A stretch of DNA of 64,000 nucleotides from Lolium rigidum (Eukaryota > Streptophyta > Magnoliopsida > Poales > Poaceae). Below, piece by piece: positions 20,401-32,014 of this stretch (position 1 is the stretch's first letter; each line of letters starts with the position of its first letter). A model generated the notes under the pieces. It did not search any database. It saw nothing but the letters and a program-made list of their open reading frames with translations, and was not told where the DNA came from. The translations under genes and the position numbers were made by a program. Location: positions 217,395,837-217,459,836 of the forward strand of contig NC_061514.1 in the NCBI RefSeq assembly GCF_022539505.1, written 5' to 3'.

Positions 20401-23400
20401 CTTGATATTGCCATAGTATATTTTCCTTGATCTCCGATAATGTGCTCTTCTTATCAATTACCAAATATTATTCATTAGTTCGAGAGAGACGAGCTAGAAC
20501 AAAGATGACCAGAGGCTCAACATATTGTTTCCACCCTTTTCGGATTTTATGTGCTTAAATTACCTAACTATTGTGCCCACATTGTTATAGTTTACTTTGT
20601 CGAGAAAACGCAACAGAATTTGCGTCTCATTTCATTGAACAGTAAGACATCAGGGGTACAACTTCCAAAGAGGAGGAACACACAAACACACACATGCACA
20701 GACACGACCGCCCTTAACTTCAGACCACAACGACATTAGGCCTGGCCCAGCTTTGCCTCCAGCCAAGAATGGCAAGGTGCCGAGACTTGGAGCAATACGG
20801 CAGTATCATTGCTGTTGCCAGACGCCTACAGGGATGGTTGCAGCTCCAGGACTGCCATGCCAATGCACCTTGCAACCATGTGCCTAGAGAGTTGGCGGGT
20901 GAAAAGGCAGGGTCCGGCTCAAACTGATGTAGCTTTCTCGGGTAAGTGCCGGCGCCGGCGTACATTGCGCCTCGGAGGCCTGCCCCCTATGTAGCAGTCT
21001 ACGCTAGAGCAACGCAACACCGAACTCCAACTGCCGCATCAGGCACTCCACCTGTAGCCAGAGCAGCGCTTTCAAGAAAGGGAACAACGTTGAGACACCA
21101 CCGCTGCCCGGTCCAGTATGCTGGACTTAGGGTTTCCCCCGGTGCTCGAGGAGGAAGTCTGGTCAGGGTCATGAAAATGCCTCCAAGGAGGTAACATCAC
21201 CCTCAGGCGTCGCCGTTGGCAGCGCATGCCGTCACCGCGCAGGGATCTCGCGCCGACCCATGACAAGGACCTCCGAAAATCGTTGATGCAGGGGTAGACG
21301 GGAGATGACGGAGTAGGTTGTGGGAGAAGACCAACAACACGGGGAGGGAAGCCTAGGAACGTTGCAGCGGTGGCCTGGAGGGGTGGGAGGAGGGAGAGGC
21401 TTGGTTGGGGCAAAGGAGGTGCCATGGGCCTGCGCAGACCCAGATCTTGGCGCCAAACCTCCGCCGCGCGCCACACACGTAGCGTCCTGTCTTCTTCTTG
21501 ACCTTTCGCGCAGGCAGAAGCCTGCAGTGCCACCGCATGCTTTCGCCGCGTCGCCACCGAGATCCAGCACACGGCCATCCAAACGTGGGCCCCGTTGACA
21601 CCATCCGACGGTGAGGGCTTCGCTCGCCGGCATCCTCCGGCAACGGAGAGGGAGGAGGATGTCTTGGGGCTGCTAGGGTTTGGCTGCCCGAGTCTCCCCA
21701 TTGGTAGCGGTGCGGGGCGAGGAGTCTATCCTTAGAGCATCTCCACTCGGAGGGCCTTTAGGCCCCCCTAAAGGGCTATGAGGGGTGCCAACGCGAAAAA
21801 TCGTGCCCAGTTGGTCCTCCCAATTTTGTTCTGGCGCCGACATGGTCCAATTAGTAATCCTGCGCCCCCAGGTCGAACCCAACCCATAGGGGGTTAGCTG
21901 GGCCGCCGGATGGACGAAATAACGCACTGTTGGCGAGACTAGTAGAAAACCCTACCCATCTCGCCCTTTCCACCTCGCGACGGCCACCCGTACCCAGATC
22001 GCCGCCGCAACCACCCTCTGCACCGTCTGCCGTTTGCCTCCGGTAGAAATCCCTCCACCGCCACATATACTTTTCTGCAACCTGCGCCACCGCCCCGCCC
22101 CATCCCCGCCGTTGTTCCCCACTGCCACACCACCACCCATATTCCCTTCCCACCCCGTGTCAACCTTGCATGCCAGGTGTTCGGCGGTTTGCCAAGGCGA
22201 TAGACTCGGACGACGAGGAGATACTCGCCGCTCTGATGGGCTTGGAAGTCGCTGTCGCCATTGCTGCGAGGGAAGCCATCGGCGACGAGGAGCATCTGAC
22301 GATCCTTGTCGCCCTCCTGGCCATGATCGTCGAGGAGGATAAGCCGAGGATTGGTGGTTCCGCGCCAGGGCGGCGCAAGAGCAAGCCGAGGCAGAGGATG
22401 GAAGGATACCACATCTCTCCCCACCCCCCACCCCCACCACCACCACCCCATACAGGCGAAAAAACGGCATCGCTGGACGTTTACTTTAGCTTACCATCTA
22501 TAATATATTTGATTGACCAAACAATGATTATTCATTTCTCTTGTGCAGGTCAACACCATTGCAAGTAATTCATATTTTGGGAAACTTCGTTAGAATTTGG
22601 TCTGTGTACTTGCTATATAGCTACCTATCCAGTAGTGGGGATTCAATAGTTGGCTTTATCTTCAGTTGCCTTGTACTAGCTTCAGTCATCTTTTTAGTTG
22701 TACAGAAGCCTTGGAAAGGTCGGCCTCTGCCCAACTCACAGGTGTGTGTGTACATGTTCTTTTTCTTGAGATTATGTTGCCTGCTGTGTTTCATGCTTTT
22801 TATTGATTATGGCTTATTTCAGGTAGTTCCTACAGTTATCAATGGCGGAATTCTGGCATTATACTTTGTGCTGTGGGGTAAAGGACTTCTTGCTGGTGGA
22901 CCACTAGTGTAAGTATTACTATTCTTTTAGCACATTGATGTGTGCTGTATGATGTAAGGATGTAAAAAGGAGTATCTGGTGCTAATTTAAACCCCTGTCT
23001 ACACACAATCATGCAAACGATATTTGAGCCAAGAAAAGGAAATGCATTTATTAGATCTATGTCCTTGGGGACAATCGATCTAGCTCTGACACACCTCAAG
23101 GTGTAACAACGAAACAGAAGAACAAGATTCAGAGAATACCGCCTTAACACATGATTCTATAGCTTAATTTAGGAGGAATTCCAGGATTACAATAAGCAAC
23201 TAAGCCGAACCACGAACAGTGGCGGCAGAGGGGAATAAACCCTAGTCTCAAGATGCCTCTTCACAACGAAGGGTGTGCGGATTGAAAGGAAAAGAGCTAG
23301 GTGACAAACAGCTGAGTGGTTGAACTCGGGGTGCCAGCTGTAAAGCGTTGGTTCGTCGAGTTCAAATGGTGTGCATACATCCTTAACGAATCTGGAGCAT

Positions 23401-25904
23401 TGGTTCGTCGAGTTCAAATGGTGTGCATACATCCTTAACGAATCTGGAGCATTGCTTGCTTGATCAACGGTTGTCGTTGCTTCCGGCACACATGTGTTAA
23501 CTGGAGATTGGTGACACTTCGTCATATACAGCTTCTAGGCATGACAAGCTCTTTGGTTGCGTAGGACAGTTGATCCATGTTTATCCTTGCCATGTTGGAT
23601 GGATAGCTGAGGACAACAGTTAGTATGATTTCATTTGGACGGGCTTGCACTTAGCTCCTGTATTTAATACATTTCCACTTATTCTGCATTGCCTTAACAT
23701 CCTAGTTACTATTATTAATAGAAGTGTCTGCCTACTAAGCTGCATTTTTTTTCTCTTGTTGAATCTAGTGCACTGCTGGCGGAGTATGCAGGTGCTGTTC
23801 TTGGAGTTCTCTCTGCTGCTTTATATGGAAGGAAGGTTAATATATGGAAAAAGGCAAGTTGTTGATATCTTCATGTAATTCACTTTTGCTGATTATAAGT
23901 TGTTGTGCATAACCAACTAACCAAGAATCTGAATATTATCCCTGTTTGGACTGATTTCTATATAGGTGGCACCCTGGCCTAGATGATTGTGTACTGACTA
24001 ATAACTGTTATTCATTTGGAGTGGTTACTTTAATGCACAAGCACTGACACTATTATCTGTCCAGTATGTTCAGCATGAATGCTGATAAGCACAAATAAAT
24101 AGCAAATCTGTCATCATTAGTCCATCTTGCTTTGGTTGAAAGGTATTTCAGCATAAGTGTACAGATGATTGTGCATACAAGTCTGCGTGTGTGAAAATTC
24201 GCGTGAGGAACTTGTGTTTTCTTTTTCAGTTGAAATCTCATTTGTGCAATTATGGTTAAATTACTGGATGCATAACAATTGTTGAATTTTCTACCTCATC
24301 TTCAGCTGAATTTCCTAAAACATGCTATGTTTTCATTGGACTTGTAGATTGGAGGGCTTGCTGGTATGCTGCTAGCATACTATCTGTTATCAAATGGTTG
24401 GGCTACAAGAACAAATTCACCACTATGTATCCCGTTGCAACAATCTGACCTGAAATGGCATACTCTGCATAAGTACACAGTTTTTCCTGGTTAAAACTTG
24501 CTCAAAATTGTAGGACATTATCTTTGTGTATTTTGGACACCTGCGAATGGTGCTGGAAGTCCTTGACTTCATACAGATAGCTTTGGAAGTGAATCGCCGG
24601 AGAAAGCTACACAAATTACTGGAATGAAAGAAATGGTTGTGCCAATTACTGCTGGAATTTTGTCTGCTTTGAGGAGAGTATTAGCTCGGCGAGTCTCTCT
24701 CAAGGTACTCTAATTACATTAATCTTCTACCCTTCTATTTATCTTCTTTACTTGATGCTTACAAGCTTTATATGAATCGATTATCATCAATCACGTTATT
24801 CCTCTGCAGAATCAGCTTAAAAGAAGGCTTCATGCAATAACGGTTGCTTCTGCTACATGTTTTCTTTTTCCATTTGCAATGTGGGATACAATTCTAGTGA
24901 GTGCACATTGTTTATTCTCTAGTATGCAGTACATCCTGTCGTTTGGATGTTTTCTCACCCTTTTTGTTTGATATGTAGTAGTAGTAATAGTTGTTTGTTG
25001 ATTGCAGGGTTCAGCATCTGACAGCATAGTCAAACTACAACTTCCAAGCTGGGCATACTTGAGTACTGTATTGTTTGGAATGGTGCTTATATTCTATGTT
25101 GACAATGTTGCCGAGGAAAAGTAAGACTCTTCTTGAAAAAAGGAAAGATAAATTTGCATTAGATTTTTTAAATAGCTCAAATTCTTTCATCAGTTTCTTA
25201 TGGTATTTTATCTGCATAGTTAGTTCTTACCTTCATGTTAGCTCGACACAGAGCAGATTATTTTCTGGAAGCTTTTATCCCTTGAATGTCTTCATGGGTA
25301 ATAATCATATAAATGTAGTTTTTTTTTTCATTTTTGAATGACTGTTGAGTTACATGTTATTTCTGGCATTTGCATTTTTAAACATAAGTGATGAACCATC
25401 TATTTATTTTAGGTCCTATTTGCTTTGTCATAATGATATTTACTCTATTGTTATTCACTGTCTGGCAGCTTGCATCTGGTCTTCTCTTCTCCAAGGCACT
25501 TGATGGTTTCAGCAGGTTGCATAATTGTTCTTGAGATATTGTACAAAATGGATTTCTCCCTTTTGGGCTTTCTGCTTTGTTCTGCGATTTTAGGATTTGG
25601 TGAGTTTTGTGGTCTAGTCCATTTTATATCCATTACTGAAATGTACAGTTTCTCTCAGAGCTATACTTTGCGTATAATACCACATTTGCTTGTTCATATT
25701 CAGAATAGTCTAATTCTTTAACTGGCTATTTTGGTCACCAAGATTTGTTCGCTCTTTATTTGTTCCGTGCAATGATAACTCTTATCCTTATGTAGGTATT
25801 TTGGAAGCAACATCCCTGGAGAGGTCAAAAAAAAGACCATTAGAGACACATGAGCTGTCGAATGGATCATTTCACAATCAGTTGCCGATTTCAGCACTTC
25901 CAAG
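17404..25904 (+). CDS. Polytopic membrane protein, probable N-terminal half of an MTP12/ZnT5-like zinc transporter (partial, 10 exons)
   Basis: Exons with matching phases: 17404-17486, 22549-22741, 22823-22908, 23769-23853, 24348-24426, 24577-24704, 24810-24896, 25008-25120, 25469-25599, 25796-25904. Together they give 364 codons plus two bases, with no stop. The first 27 codons are a Ser/Pro/Ala-rich soluble tail. The rest holds about ten hydrophobic segments, for example FIFSCLVLASVIFLVV, GGILALYFVLWGKGLL, LSTVLFGMVLIFYV and FSLLGFLLCSAILGF, plus the loop QKPWKGRPLPNSQ. From memory this matches the extra N-terminal membrane region of plant MTP12 (ZnT5-like cation diffusion facilitator, Golgi zinc supply with a partner MTP). 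The catalytic CDF domain would follow but is absent. The last exon ends in a good donor (CCAAG/GTAGAA) after SNGSFHNQLPISALP. All introns are GT-AG except one GC-AG. It could be another multi-pass transporter, but the gene call itself is strong. Confidence 0.7.
18221..18487. mobile_element. Stowaway-type MITE in intron 1 (267 bp)
   Basis: The ends TACTAACTCCACCCCCAGGC and the reverse complement of its right end, TACTACCTCCATCCCAAGGC, form about 27 bp inverted repeats. CTCC termini next to TA are the Stowaway/Tc1-mariner signature. The interior keeps the familiar GTCAAACT..AGTTTGACCAAG symmetry. It lies wholly in intron 1 of the membrane-protein gene. Confidence 0.88.
18488..20550. other. Intron 1 DNA with a possible decayed coding remnant on the minus strand (18923-19817)
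   Basis: Three adjacent minus-strand frames (19389-19817, 19190-19423, 18923-19177) follow one another. The last two are in one frame broken only by a TGA near 19190. Stretches such as PREILATFGREWFFGAGS read like eroded protein. No domain is recognised and there is no start. The remainder of the segment shows nothing definite. Confidence 0.25.
20600..21731 (-). mobile_element. Possible retroposon or captured-gene fragment in intron 1, unclassified
   Basis: On the minus strand this GC-rich DNA ends in ..TTCAATGAAATGAGACGCAAATT near 20615-20640, reminiscent of the 3' ends of plant non-LTR retrotransposons. A (GT)n-like stretch lies near 20680-20700. The 209-aa minus frame at 21072-21701 is Ser/Arg/Pro-rich and not convincing as a gene. 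Classification is tentative. Confidence 0.25.
21735..22470 (+). mobile_element. Left part of a PIF/Harbinger transposon in intron 1, right part missing
   Basis: Starts with GAGCATCTCCACTCGG next to TTA (21732-21734). At 22170 an ATG opens a frame of about 81 codons with DSDDEEILAALMGLE, then PRIGGSAPGRRKSKPRQRM and EGY. This is the N-terminus of plant Harbinger transposases, just before the helix-turn-helix and DDE nuclease. After about 22412 homology stops in a C/CA-rich tract, and no right terminus is seen. Confidence 0.65.
22170..22412 (+). pseudogene. N-terminal fragment of Harbinger transposase
   Basis: An acidic N-terminus is followed by the conserved GGSxPGRRKSKPRQRMEGY block. The DDE catalytic region is entirely missing, so the fragment cannot encode an active nuclease. 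Sense orientation relative to the host gene. Confidence 0.6.
23350..23453 (+). repeat. Perfect 52-bp tandem duplication in intron 3
   Basis: GGTTCGTCGAGTTCAAATGG to AATCTGGAGCATT occurs at 23350-23401 and again, without a difference, at 23402-23453. It lies in a stretch of intron 3 (about 22980-23640) that looks inserted relative to the compact exons around it. Confidence 0.95.
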
Positions 25905-26411
25905 GTAGAATGAGGCTGCGGCATGTACTAATATTAAGGCGAGAGGTTTGAACATAAAACAGTAGATACTTGTGAATTTTGAATTACCATTAGCCTTGTC
26001 ATATGCTGATTTTGAAAGGGAGGGGGGACGGGTACAATAGGATCTTTACTATTTTTTTGAGAGACTAGAAAACGTGCCCTTGCGGTGCAACAGAATAACG
26101 AAAAGTAAATTTTGGACAAAAAACTTGCGCGTCCCAAATTTTACTTCTTATATAATGCGTTGAGTATTTTATTTTTAAATGCTGTGAAATTGATCCAGGA
26201 ACCCTATGAAAATACAGTGTCGTCAGGCCCTGTCCGCACCGTCAACCTCTCGGCTTCCCACTATCACCTCAAGTGCACTCACCATCCGCAGCCTCCTCAC
26301 TGTTGTGCTGACTAAGAGAACCTTAAGTTGCACAACATAATGGCTTATATTCAGGCCATCTCCCCACTCGTCCCTTATATGCTCTTGTGTTTCTATGGGT
26401 TAATTTTTTTT
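25905..26411. other. Start of the last visible intron, with a grass repeat motif
   Basis: Begins as intron sequence after the donor at 25905. At 26064-26091 it carries ACTAGAAAACGTGCCCTTGC, resembling the motif ACTAGGACAATGCCCGCGCG at 63183. No following exon of the membrane-protein gene is visible before the gypsy fragment starts at 26412. Confidence 0.45.
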
Positions 26412-28690
26412 CTACCAGAAAATCAAACTGAAAAACAGGTTAGCAATATGCGACGCATCGTCGCTCTTGTGGCAGGAAATAAAGTGTAACATCTTAAAAA
26501 ATCTGTCCACGACCACAAATATAGAATCATGGCCTCTCTTAGTACGCGTCAAACCCAACACAAAATCCATACTAATATCTTTCCATGGTGTAGTAGGTGC
26601 CGTTAAAGGATTATACAAACAGTGAGGTTTTAGTTTGGACCTGGACTTGTTGCAAGTAATGCATCTCTTCACGTACCTGTCCACATCCCGCCTCATCTTT
26701 GGCCAATAAAAGTAATCAACAAACATGAGTAGTGTCTTCTCACGCCCAAAGTGACCCATCAAACCTCCAGCATGTGATTCTGGTTCTTGCAATAAGAGCA
26801 AACACATAGACAATTTTTGAACACATAGTTTGTTAGCTCTAAACAAGAACCCATCATGCATGTGATATTTTTTCCATACTTTACCAATAGCACACAAACG
26901 ATATGGTTAAGCAAAATCATGATCAGTAACATACAAATCACATATAATCTCTAATCTAGGAATTTTAACATCAAGTTGAGTTAATATCATATTTTTCCTA
27001 GATAGAGCATCAACAACAATATTATCTTTTCCCTACTTATGCTTAATAATGTATGGAGAAGACTTAATGAACTTAACCCACTTAGCAAGACGCCTATGCA
27101 AGTTAGATTAAGCTTTCAGATATTTCAAAGCTTCATGATCAGAATGTATGATAAATTATTTTGGCCACAAATAATGTTGTCAAACCTCAAGAACTCTAAT
27201 TAAAACATACAATTCTTTATCATATATAGGATAGTTCAACTTAGCAGCAGATAGTTTCTCAGAAAAATATACAATTGGGCGACCCTCTTGTATCAACACA
27301 CCACCAATTCCAATACCACTAGCATCACATTCAATCTCAAATTGCTTATTAAAATCAGGAAGTGCAAGCAACGGTGCATAAGTTAACAATCGTTTCAGTT
27401 CATCAAAAGCATGATCTTGGGCTGCACCCCACTGAAATACAACACCCTTTTTTAGTCAATTCATTCAAAGGTGCAACAATAGTACTAAAATTGGGCACAA
27501 ATCTTCTATAAAACCAGCAAGACCATGAATTTTTTTTTTACTTGACTCACATTCATGGGAGTAGGTCAGTTTTGAATTGCTTCAGTTTTAGATGAATCTA
27601 CCTCTACTCCATGCTTAGAGACAACATAACCCATAAATATGACCTTATCTTTGCAAAATGTGCACTTCTCAAGATTACCACATAGTTTATTATCACGCAA
27701 CAGTTAAGAAACATGTCGAATATGCATAGTATGATCAGATTCATTGCAGCTGTAAATTAATATGTCATCAAAGTACACAACCACAAACTTGCCAATAAAA
27801 TCACGCAAAACATGGTTCATCGGTCTCATGAAAGTACTAGGTGCATTAGTTAAACCAAAAGGCATCACTAACCACTCATATAAACCAAATTTTGTTTTAA
27901 AGGCTGTTTTCCATTCATTCCCCTCTTTCATCCTAATTTGATGATAACCACTACGCAAATCAATTTTAGATAAAACAGAAGCACCACTCAATTCATCTAG
28001 CATATCCTCTAAACGGGGAATATGATGACGATATCGAATAGTAATGTTGTTTACCGCTCTACAATCTACACACATGCGCCATGTACCATCTTTCTTAGGA
28101 ACTAGAATAACAGGAACAACACACTGACTTAGGCTTATGCGAATATAACCTTTGTCGAGTAGCGCTTGCACTTGTTTTTGTATCTCTTTCGTCTCTTTGG
28201 GTTAGTCTTGTATGGCGCCCTATTGGGCAGCGAGGCGCTGGGGATCAAGTCAATTTGATGCTCAATACCACGCAATGGTGGTAATCCTGTGGGCACCTCC
28301 TCCGGAAACACGTCGCTGAATTCCTGCAAAATATGAGAAACACCAAGAGAAATAGGGGTCATGTCGTTAGAAACCAAAACCTCACCCTTGTACATGAGCA
28401 CAAGAGGCATGGCTGCAGGATCCTCACTAAACTCTCTCATATCCTATTTGATGGCTAATAGGACTAAGGAATTCACTCTCTCACTTTTCATTATATCACT
28501 CACGACATTACAATTCTCTCGCCTATCTATGGAGGCATCCTCCAAGTTCACTTGAATTTCTGACGAGATTCACTGACAATCTGCTGCTATGACATAGGCT
28601 GCACATAACTCCTTGCTTGCTAAAATGCGACAACTCCCGCCATCAATAATGATCTTGCAAGCTTTATCAGGACCAACTAGTGCCTTTGTT
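26412..28690 (-). pseudogene. Gypsy pol remnant (protease, RT, RNase H, partial integrase)
   Basis: Minus strand, broken into several frames. Near 28640-28690: protease-like IIDGGSCRILASKEL. 28135-28440: the EFSDVFPEEVPTGLPPLRG lead-in to RT. 27704-28171: RT with [26 protein letters not shown] and the catalytic [10 protein letters not shown]. 27180-27389: RNase H start with [15 protein letters not shown] and DKELYVL. 26412-26897: integrase HHCC zinc finger ([19 protein letters not shown]) and the first catalytic Asp (ISMDFVLGL). The second Asp and the Glu are lost with the truncation, so it is non-functional. Confidence 0.85.
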
Positions 28691-28707
28691 TGGAACAAAT
28701 TGCAGCG

Positions 28708-30083
28708 TTAAGTAGATGCACTCGGCTGCACATTGAGAGCACGCTGTGACACAACAATAGTGCGAGCTTCAGAAGGATAAGCATCTACACCATCATTGCC
28801 ATAATCATCATCTTCTGGAGCATTCGAATCAGCATCATCTCCAGTCTCATACTCATCGTCCTCATTAATAATCATGACCTTACGGTTAGGACAATCTTTC
28901 TTGAAGTGACCCTTGCCACCACAAGTATGACAAGCCATATCGCGGTTGCGCGCCGTAGACATGCTAGAACCACTTCCACTTGCAGCAGGTTCGGGCTTCT
29001 TTGTGTTGGACACATTGGAGACCGGCTTGCTAGACGAAGCAGAAAAATTGGCGGGACGCGAAGATGGCGCCGGCGCCGTAGAAGGTGGCGCCCAAGGCGT
29101 GTAGCTCCCAGCTCCCGTAGCACGGCCTTTGATTTGCGTTTCTTCCGCTAACTGTGCTTCAGCATCTCTTGCATGATGTAGCAACTCATTCATATTGGTG
29201 TAATGGTAATGACGAATAATGCCCTTGATATTATACTTCAAACCATGAAAACGCTGCATTGTCATCTCAAGCGACTCACGGACATGGCAACGCTGCATAA
29301 GCATCTCCATCTCCATGAAATAAGCATCAACCGTCAAAGTACCTTGTCGCCATAGGGTCAACTTAACATAAATTGAACGCAAATAATTAGTGAGAACAAA
29401 ACGAGCTTGCATAATCGCCTTCATCTGGCGCCAAGTAAGAATAGGCAGCTCTCCATCTTCTTCACGAGCATGTGTAATTCCATTCCACCAACGTAATGCA
29501 TAGCCATCAAATTCTGAGAAAACAAGCTTGATCTTCCTATCTTCAGTATAGTCATGTAGGCGCCACAACTTCTCAATTTTTAGCTCCCATGTGAGGTATT
29601 CTTCAACATCAGGACCTCCTTCAAATCTGGGAATTGAGAATTTTGGCTTACCCAAACCATCGTCTTGGTTGTGGAGGAACACGGCGGCTCCGACGGGGGC
29701 AAAACCACGACCACAGACACCATGTCCAATGCCACGACTAACACCATGCTCACCAGTAGTGGGTTCTTCTTCAAAGTCACCATGATTACTGTCCTCATCT
29801 TCATGATGTGACTGTTGTCGTTGTTGAGTCAGATTATCAATGTCAAAATCAACGCTTGAAGAGAACGCTGAATATCCGTCACTTGTACTTGGATTGTATT
29901 GACGGTCTCGTTAGTAGTGTCAAGCTGCTTGGTGAACTTCTGAATGTCATCATTAAGTCCTTCGCCCTGCGTGCGGAATTCACGTCGCAAATCGTCATGA
30001 AGAGCTTCATACTCCCTCCAAGAAACAAGATCAACATCATTCTTCTTTTTCTGGTCAACAACATTACCATCACTAAAAGACAT
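28708..30083 (-). pseudogene. Gypsy gag remnant with zinc knuckle
   Basis: ATG at 30083 (minus) opens an N-terminal coiled-coil-like segment. A frameshift near 29840 leads into the frame 28708-29682, with the gag signature KFSIPRFEGGPDVEEYLTWE and LRWWNGI. A Pro/Ser-rich linker then leads to the CCHC zinc knuckle CHTCGGKGHFKKDC and an acidic tail. This is the capsid/nucleocapsid protein of the element that also encodes the pol remnant downstream. Confidence 0.85.
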
Positions 30084-31026
30084 GATTAGTAGGTTAGTGC
30101 ACTAATTAAAATAAAATCTGTGGTGGTGCTTTCACAACTCACTCGAAACTGATAAGAAAGGTAAATCTTACTGCTCCAATGTGAATTAGTATTGCTTACC
30201 AACTTGGATTGACAACTAGTGCACGGATGTAGCGAAGCGAATATCAAGGGTATAAGAATAATCACAAGGCAAAGCATGATATATGTGGGGCTGTAGGTGG
30301 GCTACCTATTTGCACCAATAACAAGCTCGAGCGCTGACCGTATAACAGCCAATGATATACAAGGCGATAAATGTGGCAATACAATTATATGGATGAAATA
30401 TATTGCAATGCACTCGAGAGACATTATCAAAGCTCAACGGAACAGGCACAAGATTGCTTAACTACGGGCGCGGAAAAGTAAACTAGGCCTTCACTTGATT
30501 TTACTAGCACTTCATTTTTTCTCTTCACTTTTTTTTCTCTTTTTCTTTTTATAACACACGCAGCAATGCAGCTCTTTTTGCTTCTTTTCTATTTTCTCTC
30601 TATTTTATTTTATTTTATATAACTCTACTCCTTGTAACATGGCCAACAGAAAATTTGCAAAGCATCAAAATCCTAATGAGCAGCCTGTCGAGCGTTAAAA
30701 CTAGTCTCTATTGGAAAAGTTCCTAGTCACGTATTTCGAAAGGCCGTGTCTACGGTTGGGAACAAGCAAACTGTACGCTATGTGGACTCGGAGCAACAAA
30801 AACTGAAAACTAGATGATAACAAAACAGAAACCCTAGACAATCTACTAGATGGAAGAAAAAGATACGCAAAAATAAGACTACGAACAACAACTAAAACTC
30901 GAAATTGATGCCATCTAAGGCTATGGCAAACCTTAACCCTAATATTTTTGACTTTTTCGGGATAGAAAAACACTCAACTCAACTATGGGGTGGATTATGG
31001 ATGGCTTACCGAGGAAACACTGAAAT
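30084..31026 (-). other. 5' leader of the inverted gypsy element
   Basis: AT-rich untranslated region between primer site and gag start, with a T-rich tract at 30505-30620. No gene seen. Confidence 0.6.
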
Positions 31027-31038
31027 CTGGTACCAAGA

Positions 31039-32014
31039 TGAAAGGGGTTGCCTGATCTTCTCATTAAGCGACGTGGATGGTGATTAACACGCGATGAACA
31101 CAGTGGATATATACGATGATGAAGTGGATGATAACTTGTATGACGCTGACGAGTCTCTCGATTGGTCCCTGTCGCCAATGCAACAGCTCTCAAACCTGCA
31201 AGATATTCGCAACTCCACACACTTGCGCATGTAGCCGCCGACCACGAAGCGGTAAATTGCAATCTCCCAATTTCCAGTGGAATGATAGATCACACAAACT
31301 TTCAGTAGTAAAACACCAGATCGATGCGAATTGGTGTATAGATTCAATAGAGTTGCAAATCAATCAACTATGAACTAGAGTTTATCTCAAACGTGGTCTA
31401 AAGCTGTTTTGGGGGCGTCCTAGGCACTTATATAGGGGTTAGGACGACCAGAAGTCAAAAATAACGATGACAAACCGACCTAGACCGGGATCTGGTCGAG
31501 ACTGACTCGAACTCGGCCGGCAGGAACCGGGCGTGGCGCTGGGCTGCCACCGGGCCAAGGGCTAGACCCCCTGGAACCCACCCGGTGTGCACTATTGGGT
31601 GGTCCGGTCTGTGTCGGGCCATCCGGCGCATGGGCCGGCGGCGCCGGGCGTAGCGCCGGGCTGCCCAGACGTGGGGCTGGCCTTAACGTGTTGTTCTTCC
31701 TCCTTCGCGCATGCCTCCCGCTCCTCCCTCGCGCGTCCATGTGATGTCTTCACGTCCAACACCATGTCCAACTGCTCATCTCCTCCTCATGCGATGCTTG
31801 CTCCTTCTTCATACCTGATCATACATAAATAAAAGGACTTAGGCAGTATAATGTTCTCATCGATCAAAGTATCATTTAAGAGCGTTGATTCACTAGTTTC
31901 GCACGAGCTCTTGTCATAGGTTCAATCCTAACTTCATTGGACTTGAGCTTCACAGCAATATCATCTTCATCTTGCAATGATGGAGGTAGTAGTTCGGTAG
32001 GGATGTCCTCATCA
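31039..32014 (-). repeat. 5' LTR of the inverted gypsy element (976 bp, proposed limits)
   Basis: On the minus strand it runs from TGATGAGGACATCC at 32014 to ..CCCCTTTCA at 31039, directly before the primer site. A TATA box (CCCTATATAAGTG, minus strand) lies at about 31428-31439. A CCGG-rich U3-like stretch at 31500-31660 resembles that of the LTR at 49108. The limits are inferred without a second LTR. Confidence 0.6.

Larger units (their letters stand above)
26412..32014 (-). mobile_element. Inverted Ty3/gypsy retrotransposon, truncated in integrase
   Basis: On the minus strand the order is 5' LTR (31039-32014), primer site (about 31027-31037, CTTGGTACCAGA), leader, gag, protease, reverse transcriptase, RNase H and integrase zinc-binding domain. 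It stops in the integrase core at 26412. The 3' LTR is missing. Many frameshifts and stops show it is old. The polyprotein is related to that at 50062-52963. Confidence 0.85.

Noticed and set aside
21072..21701. 209-aa minus-strand ORF in intron 1
   Set aside because: Low-complexity Ser/Pro/Arg composition, no domain, and other frames are equally open; it is kept only as part of an unclassified repeat.
22404..22450. CCACCCCCA-rich tract as a possible regulatory element
   Set aside because: Simple-sequence tract at the broken end of the Harbinger fragment; nothing supports a regulatory role.
25075..25341. 88-aa ORF reading past the exon at 25008-25120
   Set aside because: It reads the exon in another frame and runs on into the following intron; the spliced exon in phase gives the conserved membrane protein.
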